In this document: positions 8,011 to 12,906 of the stretch, piece after piece | How positions within the stretch are numbered: the stretch's first letter is position 1 | Layout of the letters: every line of letters starts with the position of its first letter | Assembly: GCA_002506745.1 (NCBI GenBank) | Contig: DAYE01000031.1 | Span: forward strand, 12,643-37,486 | Direction: 5' to 3' | DNA length: 24,844 nucleotides | DNA from: Euryarchaeota archaeon UBA33 | GTDB lineage: Archaea; Thermoplasmatota; E2; DHVEG-1 | Program-made: the position numbers and the translations under genes | Notes under the pieces: model-generated | Database searches by the model: none | Told to the model about the DNA's origin: nothing | What the model saw: only the letters and a program-made list of their open reading frames with translations

Positions 8011-8029
8011 TCTTTTTTTTTCTTTTTTA
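8011..8029 (+). terminator. Poly-T terminator of AOR operon
   Basis: TCTTTTTTTTTCTTTTTTA lies about 45 nt after the transporter stop codon. Long T-runs are sufficient termination signals for archaeal RNA polymerase. Confidence 0.65.
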
Positions 8030-8270
8030 TCATTTGATTTCGTATAAAGCATTCCCACCAACAAAGCAGCGTGTTCTTTTCACCAATAGAAAAGGCTTAC
8101 ATGGCAGATGTGGATCATTGGTTCTCGTGGCTTGTAATGCTGGTTTTAACAAATTATAGTGCTTTGACATATACATTCTAGGATGTATTCCGGCAGTGGC
8201 TTAAAATCCATTAAAAATAGATAGCCTTCAAACCGATACTATATTCCTATGAGGAACTATTATAATAAAA

Positions 8271-8278
8271 CTTATATA
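8271..8278 (+). promoter_or_regulatory. TATA box for candidate structured RNA
   Basis: CTTATATA is centred about 27 nt before position 8303, where the first arm of the permuted inverted repeat starts. The predicted transcription start and the first base of the structure therefore coincide. A second A/T-rich stretch (8260-8270) precedes it. Confidence 0.45.
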
Positions 8279-8302
8279 CATGTGTATCCAATATATATTA
8301 TT

Positions 8303-8379
8303 AGAGAATGGGGGCAATAGTCTTTTAATAACACATCTCCTCACCACCTCACTAACGACCCCATTCTCTCACTATTGCC
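8303..8379 (+). ncRNA. Candidate structured RNA with permuted inverted arms
   Basis: Two perfect inverted pairs interleave. Arm A, AGAGAATGGGG (8303-8313), pairs with CCCCATTCTCT (8359-8369), 11 bp. Arm B, GGCAATAGT (8313-8321), pairs with ACTATTGCC (8371-8379), 9 bp. The order is A-B-A'-B', the topology of a pseudoknot. However, A and B share G8313 and only one base separates A' from B', so the two stems probably exclude each other. The 36-nt stretch between B and A' (8321-8356) contains no G. A TATA box is correctly placed for a start at 8303, and T-rich sequence (8418-8423) follows about 40 nt later. No known family (SRP, RNase P, C/D box, H/ACA) is recognised. A DNA-level explanation (protein sites, a mini-transposon) remains possible. 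Confidence 0.45.
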
Positions 8380-8452
8380 ATTTAAAACTCGTCTCAAACG
8401 GGATATATATTGTCTACTTTTTTATAGTTTATTATAAATTCAAAAAATTTTA

Positions 8453-8475
8453 TGAAAACAAAAAGAGAAAAAAAA
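8453..8475 (-). terminator. Poly-T terminator of the M14 gene (minus strand)
   Basis: Immediately after the stop codon the minus strand reads a run of eight T, then CTC, TTTTTG and TTTTC. This is a strong T-rich archaeal termination signal. Confidence 0.6.
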
Positions 8476-9558
8476 TTATGTATGGTGAAGAGCTGCTTTT
8501 TCTGATTCTATGGTCTGTGCTCGCTGACACAGGTACAAATGAACAGTGGTCTGAGTCATGCAGAGATCATGGACAACTTGAGGGTCTGTTGGCCGTCGTT
8601 CCTCACCAACCTCGACAGTATACGCAAGAGCGCCCTTTTCGCGATACAACCAATTCTCAGAGCTGCCCAGAGTGCCTCCATACAAAGGGATGAGACGATC
8701 TTTTTTTACTAACAGATAATAGTTGTTGATGGATGACATGTTTTCCCCGACCGACCGGAAGAGAGCTTCATCCGGTGTCTGTTTCGTGGTATGCATCCAA
8801 GGATAGGCGATGAACTCACCATATGAATGATACGAAATCGAAATGGAGAAATCATGGGTCTCAGCAAAGGTTTTCACTGCTTTGGTTTCATTTTCTGAGA
8901 ACGGATACGGACCACGATAATTGAAGCTGGAGTCAGCCAAAATCATTGGAAGATAATACCGCAGAGGGAAAATATACGCAAGGAACCACGGGTCATCATA
9001 GTTCCTATTTAGATTCACACCATAAGAAGTCACCGTCGAACTCTTCCCAAACGGTCCATGGTTCGGGGCACAGTTCTTCCGCGAATCCGCCATGACGCCA
9101 TCAGGGTTCACCATCGGGATGAGATAGATTTGTGTGGTGTTCATGGCATTTTGAATCTCAGGGAGGCTATTGTTCTGGTAGTTCTCAAGCATGTAACGGA
9201 TGAAGAATAAACAGATCTCAACACCAGGCCATTCATTTCCATGATGCGCAGCCATGAACAGGACACCAGGCTCAGCCTCCTCCTGGTTGACGTTATCGGA
9301 CAGTTTCACCATCCAGAGATCCCGACCTTCGTAGGTTTTTCCAATCGAGGTAAGCGACATAAGAGAGGTATAGTTCTGCTGTAATGAATGCAGTTCATCC
9401 GTGAGCTCTTGATAGGTATGGTATTGGTATGGTTCTGATGAAATCGGACTTGATGATTTATTAGTCAACGCACTGGAAAAAGGAACTAAAAGGATTAAAA
9501 TCAAACCGAGTACAACAACTATTCCTTTTTTGATTTGAGAGAAGGAAGTCTTCTTCAT
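8476..9558 (-). CDS. Secreted M14-family zinc carboxypeptidase
   Basis: The 360-residue protein has an N-terminal signal segment (KK, then hydrophobic residues 13-30, SSALT). The M14 catalytic domain is complete: zinc ligands H106 and E109 (HHGNEWPG), the substrate-binding 'GVNLNRNYDD' (Asn-Arg pair), the third zinc ligand in 'SISYHSYGEF', and the catalytic glutamate in 'AYTVEVGEER'. 'LIPMVNPDGV' is also typical. It removes C-terminal amino acids from peptides outside the cell, as part of extracellular protein use. A minus-strand TATA box (9593-9600) lies about 39 nt upstream, and AGGGGA a few nt before ATG 9558 may be a weak SD. It lacks the C-terminal surface domain found in the protease at 21556. 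Confidence 0.93.
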   Translation of the reverse strand: MKKTSFSQIKKGIVVVLGLILILLVPFSSALTNKSSSPISSEPYQYHTYQELTDELHSLQQNYTSLMSLTSIGKTYEGRDLWMVKLSDNVNQEEAEPGVLFMAAHHGNEWPGVEICLFFIRYMLENYQNNSLPEIQNAMNTTQIYLIPMVNPDGVMADSRKNCAPNHGPFGKSSTVTSYGVNLNRNYDDPWFLAYIFPLRYYLPMILADSSFNYRGPYPFSENETKAVKTFAETHDFSISISYHSYGEFIAYPWMHTTKQTPDEALFRSVGENMSSINNYYLLVKKDRLIPLYGGTLGSSENWLYREKGALAYTVEVGEERRPTDPQVVHDLCMTQTTVHLYLCQRAQTIESEKAALHHT

Positions 9559-9592
9559 AGGATTTATCCCCTGATGTACTATAGATATCCTG

Positions 9593-9600
9593 TATATATA
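9593..9600 (-). promoter_or_regulatory. TATA box of the M14 gene
   Basis: TATATATA on the minus strand is centred about 39 nt before ATG 9558. This allows a short leader of about 12 nt. Confidence 0.5.
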
Positions 9601-9609
9601 ATTTTTTTT

Positions 9610-9620
9610 AAAAGAAAAAC
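9610..9620 (-). terminator. T-rich terminator of the 28-residue mini-gene
   Basis: The minus strand reads GTTTTTCTTTT directly after the stop codon of the mini-gene at 9624-9710. Confidence 0.45.
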
Positions 9621-9623
9621 GCG

Positions 9624-9710
9624 TTAGATCTTAAGGAAAATTTTTGCTAGGACCACAACGGTTGACACCACTATAAGCAATGCAAGGAATTGTTTTACTC
9701 CTGAATCCAT
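9624..9710 (-). CDS. 28-residue single-pass membrane mini-protein
   Basis: This short frame has everything a gene needs. There is a TATA box (9745-9753, TATATAAAG on the minus strand). An SD (GAGGT, 9718-9722) lies 7 nt before ATG 9710. A T-rich terminator (9610-9620) follows the stop. The product starts MDSGVKQF, continues with a hydrophobic segment of about 16 residues (LALLIVVSTVVVLA) and ends KIFLKI, a single membrane helix with a basic tail. An in-frame ATG at 9743 lies upstream of the expected transcript start and is rejected. It has its own promoter, so it is not simply part of the M14 unit downstream. No function is known to me. Similar mini-proteins often assist larger membrane complexes, which here is only inference. 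Confidence 0.6.
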   Translation of the reverse strand: MDSGVKQFLALLIVVSTVVVLAKIFLKI

Positions 9711-9744
9711 ATTTATGACCTCAATTCCGATTATGTCCCTCATT

Positions 9745-9753
9745 CTTTATATA
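9745..9753 (-). promoter_or_regulatory. TATA box of the 28-residue mini-gene
   Basis: TATATAAAG on the minus strand has its centre about 26 nt before the SD region of the mini-gene, so the transcript would begin at or just before the SD. Confidence 0.5.
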
Positions 9754-9840
9754 CTGTCAGAATTTGTTTGGTAAAAACCAAACAACCAAGAAAAAGCTTC
9801 CCACGTACCAACAAAGACATTCTCTTCCTGATACATTACT

Positions 9841-9849
9841 TTTTAAATA
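9841..9849 (+). promoter_or_regulatory. TATA box of the HPS-RraA / DUF362 pair
   Basis: TTTTAAATA is centred 27 nt before ATG 9872. There is no SD, which points to a leaderless transcript. Confidence 0.6.
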
Positions 9850-9871
9850 AGACAAGCCTATTCTCCTTTCA

Positions 9872-11164
9872 ATGAAACCAGTCTTACAGGTAGCATTAGA
9901 CCTTCTGAACGCAGACAGAGCACTTGCTATTGCCCATGACGCGGTGAAGGGTGGAGCTGACTGGCTTGAGGCAGGCACCCCTTTGATAAAAAGCGAGGGC
10001 ATGGACATCGTCCGCCAGCTTCGAGAACAATTTCCAGACAAGACACTCGTCGCTGACATGAAGACCATGGACACCGGTGCTCTTGAGACAGAAATGGCGG
10101 CAAAAGCTGGAGCTGACATCATCAGCATCCTGGCTGCATCCGATGACGCCACCATCAGGGACGCAAATACATCAGCGCGTAAATACGGTGCGAAACTCAT
10201 GATAGACCTCATCAGTACACCAGATATGATCCAACGGGCAAAAGAGGTCGAAAAACTCGGTGTCGAATTCATTTGTATCCACATAGGGATCGACGAGCAG
10301 ATGCATGGAAAAAAACCGTTATCTCTCTTAAAAGAACTCGTGAAACACACCTCAATACCGATTGCGGTCGCAGGGGGGTTGAATAGCGAAACAGTCCCCG
10401 AGGTCGTAAAAGCCGGTGCACAGATTATTATTGTCGGTGGGGCGATCACCAAGGCAAAAAACGTCACAGAAGCGACCCGCACCATCAAAAAAACAATTCT
10501 TGAGAAGAAAACAACAAAGACCGTTCTGTTTAAAAAATATGATAAAACTGAACTGAAAGCAGCGTTCATGATGGTTTCGACGCCGAATATTTCTGATGCG
10601 ATGCATAAACAAGGAGCATTACAAGGCATCCGACCGATTCTCCCCGGATTTCACATGGTAGGCCGTGCTCTCACGGTTCGAACCATGGATGGCGATTGGG
10701 CAAAACCCATCGAGGCAATCGACAAAGCAGACAAAGAAAGCGTCCTTGTGGTAGATGTGAACCAAGGCAGAACCGCGGTATGGGGAGAGCTTGCGACCTG
10801 GAGCGCAAAGCTTCGAGGTCTTGCCGGCGTCGTCATCGACGGGGCAGTCAGAGATTATGATGATTTAGTGAAAATTAAATTCCCAATTTTTTCTCGATAT
10901 ATCGTTCCGAACGCTGGGGAACCAAAAGGACTCGGGGAGATAGGTGCTGAGATCACCTGCGGGAACCAAACCGTACGGACCGGTGATTGGATCATTGGAG
11001 ATGATTCAGGAGTCGTCGTCGTCTCACAAGAAGTAGCCCAAGAAATCGCAAATCGCGCTTTAGATGTGAAAGAACAAGAGAACAGAATCAGAGAAGAAAT
11101 TAAACAGGGTGGATCACTTGGCAGTGTCTTAAAGCTCAAAAAATGGGAGAAAAAAATCGGATGA
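9872..11164 (+). CDS. Fused 3-hexulose-6-phosphate synthase / RraA-like protein
   Basis: The 430-residue protein is a two-domain fusion. Residues 1 to about 210 are a hexulose-6-phosphate synthase of the OMP-decarboxylase superfamily: 'LQVALDLLNADRAL', 'ADWLEAGTPLIKSEG', the active-site D-x-K-x-x-D motif in 'VADMKTMDTG', and 'PIAVAGGLNSE' and 'IIVGGAIT' for phosphate binding. Residues from about 225 are an RraA-like (demethylmenaquinone-methyltransferase-like) domain with 'STPNISDAMHKQGAL', 'GRALTVRT' and 'GVVIDGAVRDYDDL'. The fusion is known in several archaea. The first half can make or split hexulose 6-phosphate, and in archaea without an oxidative pentose pathway this supplies ribulose 5-phosphate. 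The second half is uncertain: aldolase-like, or a regulator of RNA turnover. The downstream gene overlaps by ATGA. Confidence 0.92.
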   Translation: MKPVLQVALDLLNADRALAIAHDAVKGGADWLEAGTPLIKSEGMDIVRQLREQFPDKTLVADMKTMDTGALETEMAAKAGADIISILAASDDATIRDANTSARKYGAKLMIDLISTPDMIQRAKEVEKLGVEFICIHIGIDEQMHGKKPLSLLKELVKHTSIPIAVAGGLNSETVPEVVKAGAQIIIVGGAITKAKNVTEATRTIKKTILEKKTTKTVLFKKYDKTELKAAFMMVSTPNISDAMHKQGALQGIRPILPGFHMVGRALTVRTMDGDWAKPIEAIDKADKESVLVVDVNQGRTAVWGELATWSAKLRGLAGVVIDGAVRDYDDLVKIKFPIFSRYIVPNAGEPKGLGEIGAEITCGNQTVRTGDWIIGDDSGVVVVSQEVAQEIANRALDVKEQENRIREEIKQGGSLGSVLKLKKWEKKIG

Positions 11165-12147
11165 AAAAGGTCGTCTTCTTCACAGATATCGCAAAACTCC
11201 CAGAAGCGCTTTCCTTCTTTTCTCTTGAAAATTTCTCGGGAAAAAAAGTACCCGTGAAACTTCATATGGGCGAGAAGAACAACCCGTATTTTGTGAAACC
11301 CGACCTAGTAAAAAGGGTCGTCGATGAACTTAAAAAAACTAAAGCAAAACCTTTTCTTTTTGACACCACGGTTGCCTATGATGGATCGCGACATACAAAA
11401 ACTGAATATAAAAAGCTTGCGGACCTCCATGGTTTTAATATGACAAACGTCGGTTGTCACGTAGTCATCGATGATTCCGGTGTGCCCACAAGTATCGAAG
11501 GAAGAACCTTTGAGGTCGCTGATCATCTGAAGGCTGCAACCCATATTTTTGCACTCACGCATGTAAAAGGACATATCCAATCTGGTATGGGTGGCGCAAT
11601 CAAGAATTTTGGAATGGGCGGGGTCACCAAAGAAACAAAAATAAGGATCCATGATAGCAGCTACCCGACGTACCAGAAGGGCGCATGCATCTATTGTCGT
11701 GTGTGCGCTGAAATCTGCCCGTTTCATGCCATCAAAGTAGACGAGGAGTCTTGGGAGTACAACGAGGAGAAATGCTTTGGGTGTGGAGCCTGCGTTGATG
11801 CCTGTCAATCTAAGGCGTTATCGTTTCAAGACGCTGATCTTCAGTTTCTCCTCGCATGCTCAGCAAAAGCCTGTGTCCAGGAGAAAACCGTAATATATCT
11901 GAATGAGTTAAAACGGATAGCGAAAGGCTGCGATTGCGACCCCAACGCAGGACCAATCATCTGCCCCGATATCGGTTATCTCCTTAGCGATGACCCGGTG
12001 GCAATCGATAAAGCATCGTTAGATTTAATCAATGAGATCAAAGAAAACGTGTTTCTAACGGTCAATAAAGTGAACCCATTGAAACAAATAAAATATGGGG
12101 AGGAGATCGGATTAGGATCTTCCTCATATAAGCTTATCAAACTGTAG
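11161..12147 (+). CDS. DUF362 protein with two [4Fe-4S] motifs
   Basis: The 328-residue protein has the DUF362 fold ('VPVKLHMGEKNNPYFVKPDLVKRVVDEL', 'PFLFDTTVAYDGSRHTK', 'ALTHVKGHIQSGMGGAIKNFGMG') and a ferredoxin insert near residue 180 with CIYCRVCAEICPF and CFGCGACVDAC motifs. The function of DUF362 iron-sulfur proteins is not settled. Start ATG 11161 overlaps the preceding stop as ATGA, which implies translational coupling, with GGGAG (11144-11148) a plausible distant SD. An in-frame ATG at 11143 lies inside the previous gene and is less likely. Pairing with the HPS-RraA fusion suggests a shared role. The gene ends 2 nt from the end of the convergent transporter gene, leaving no space for a separate terminator. 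Confidence 0.85.
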   Translation: MKKVVFFTDIAKLPEALSFFSLENFSGKKVPVKLHMGEKNNPYFVKPDLVKRVVDELKKTKAKPFLFDTTVAYDGSRHTKTEYKKLADLHGFNMTNVGCHVVIDDSGVPTSIEGRTFEVADHLKAATHIFALTHVKGHIQSGMGGAIKNFGMGGVTKETKIRIHDSSYPTYQKGACIYCRVCAEICPFHAIKVDEESWEYNEEKCFGCGACVDACQSKALSFQDADLQFLLACSAKACVQEKTVIYLNELKRIAKGCDCDPNAGPIICPDIGYLLSDDPVAIDKASLDLINEIKENVFLTVNKVNPLKQIKYGEEIGLGSSSYKLIKL

Positions 12148-12149
12148 GG

Positions 12150-12740
12150 TTATTTTATTATTGGTTTCCCTAACGGAAGGACTGTTTTCCCATAGGTTTC
12201 ATTGAGCACTTCTGCAATCGCGACATAGAAAGCACTCAGACCACAGATGATCCCCTCGTAACCAATCCATGCGCCACTGATATATCCCCAGTCCCGTAGT
12301 GCGAGCAAGAAAAACAGGATGAATAAGGATCCAAAGATGAACTGCAGACCCTTGTTCTTTTTTAATGTCCCGATGAACATGCAGAAGGTGAACAATCCCC
12401 ACATGAAGAAGTACCACGCCATAAACCCAGCTTCCGTTGCCCCTGCCTTTGAACCAGCACTGATAAACGTCAAACTGGGAAATACCCATAACGCAACCAA
12501 AGAAATCCAGAACAAACCATACGAGGTAAAAGCAGTTGTCCCAAAAGTGTTACCTTTCTTGAATTCCATAATCCCTGCGATGATCTGCGCAAGTCCACCA
12601 TAGAAGATACCCATTCCAAGAATCATCGCACTGACCCCATACGCTCCGGTATTATGGATATTCAGAAGAACAGTTGTCATTCCAAAGCCTAGTAAACCTA
12701 ATGGTGCTGGATTTGCTAATACGTCCGTCTTTTCAGTCAT
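12150..12740 (-). CDS. GPR1/FUN34/YaaH (AceTr) family acetate-type transporter
   Basis: The 196-residue protein has six transmembrane helices and canonical family motifs: [12 protein letters not shown] at residues 9-20, '[32 protein letters not shown]', and the C-terminal '[10 protein letters not shown]'. Such proteins carry acetate or succinate across the cytoplasmic membrane. An SD (GGTGA, 12747-12751) lies 6 nt before ATG 12740, and a TATA box (12773-12782) gives it a promoter of its own, although it also lies behind valS and a mini-gene on the same strand. It is the second AceTr gene in the window. The first, at 7321, faces the opposite way. Confidence 0.95.
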   Translation of the reverse strand: MTEKTDVLANPAPLGLLGFGMTTVLLNIHNTGAYGVSAMILGMGIFYGGLAQIIAGIMEFKKGNTFGTTAFTSYGLFWISLVALWVFPSLTFISAGSKAGATEAGFMAWYFFMWGLFTFCMFIGTLKKNKGLQFIFGSLFILFFLLALRDWGYISGAWIGYEGIICGLSAFYVAIAEVLNETYGKTVLPLGKPIIK

Positions 12741-12772
12741 ACGTGTTCACCGTCCGGTTGAATAAAACAGTT

Positions 12773-12782
12773 GTTTAAAAAC
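12773..12782 (-). promoter_or_regulatory. TATA box of the second acetate-type transporter gene
   Basis: GTTTTTAAAC on the minus strand is centred about 38 nt before ATG 12740. This places the transcript start just upstream of the SD at 12747-12751. Confidence 0.5.
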
Positions 12783-12798
12783 TTATCGAGAAAAACAA

Positions 12799-12906
12799 CT
12801 ATTTCCAAAAGATCACTACGAATCCTGTGAAGATCATGCCAAGGACTATCAGAATCGCGATGATTTTGACCATCCAGCTTCGTAAAATTTTTCTTGTTAT
12901 CCTCAT
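12799..12906 (-). CDS. 35-residue single-pass membrane mini-protein coupled to valS
   Basis: The start codon overlaps the valS stop as ATGA (12903-12906), and a purine-rich SD-like AGAGG lies about 8 nt before it inside valS. The product has a strongly basic N-terminus (MRITRKILRSW), a hydrophobic helix at about residues 15-33 and ends FWK, so it would be a single-pass protein with the positive side in the cytoplasm. It is too short for most gene finders. The overlap with an essential gene suggests real, coupled translation, but there is no homology I can name. It could also be a chance frame; TM-like composition in a 36-codon frame is not rare. Confidence 0.5.
   Translation of the reverse strand: MRITRKILRSWMVKIIAILIVLGMIFTGFVVIFWK

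Larger units (their letters stand above)
7969..8475 (+). other. 507-nt convergent gap with terminators and a candidate RNA
   Basis: This gap lies between the end of the transporter gene and the end of the minus-strand M14 gene. It contains a poly-T terminator (8011-8029), a small hairpin (8171-8188, stem ATACAT/ATGTAT plus one G-T pair, loop CTAG), a TATA box (8271-8278) and the permuted inverted repeat at 8303-8379. Near its right end is a minus-strand terminator (8453-8475). I see no convincing coding frame. The two plus-strand frames that are open here are low-complexity or overlap the M14 gene. Confidence 0.6.

Noticed and set aside
8171..8188. Near-perfect 18-nt palindrome as an operator
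   Set aside because: It lies in a convergent gap with no start codon nearby, so it is more likely a 3' hairpin. It is kept only as a note in the gap entry.
8303..8379. Reading the inverted arms as a simple intrinsic terminator
   Set aside because: The arms interleave, no T-run follows directly (the next is at 8418), and a better T-run terminator for the upstream operon lies at 8011-8029.
9757..10629. Long minus-strand frame (290 codons) opposite HPS
   Set aside because: It lies opposite a clear enzyme gene, its product is Ser/Ala/Phe/Met-rich as expected for a reverse-complement shadow, and it has no promoter or SD.
10674..10683. GGTTCGAACC, a T-arm-like sequence suggesting a tRNA
   Set aside because: It lies inside the HPS-RraA coding frame (RTM region), and no acceptor, D or anticodon arms surround it.
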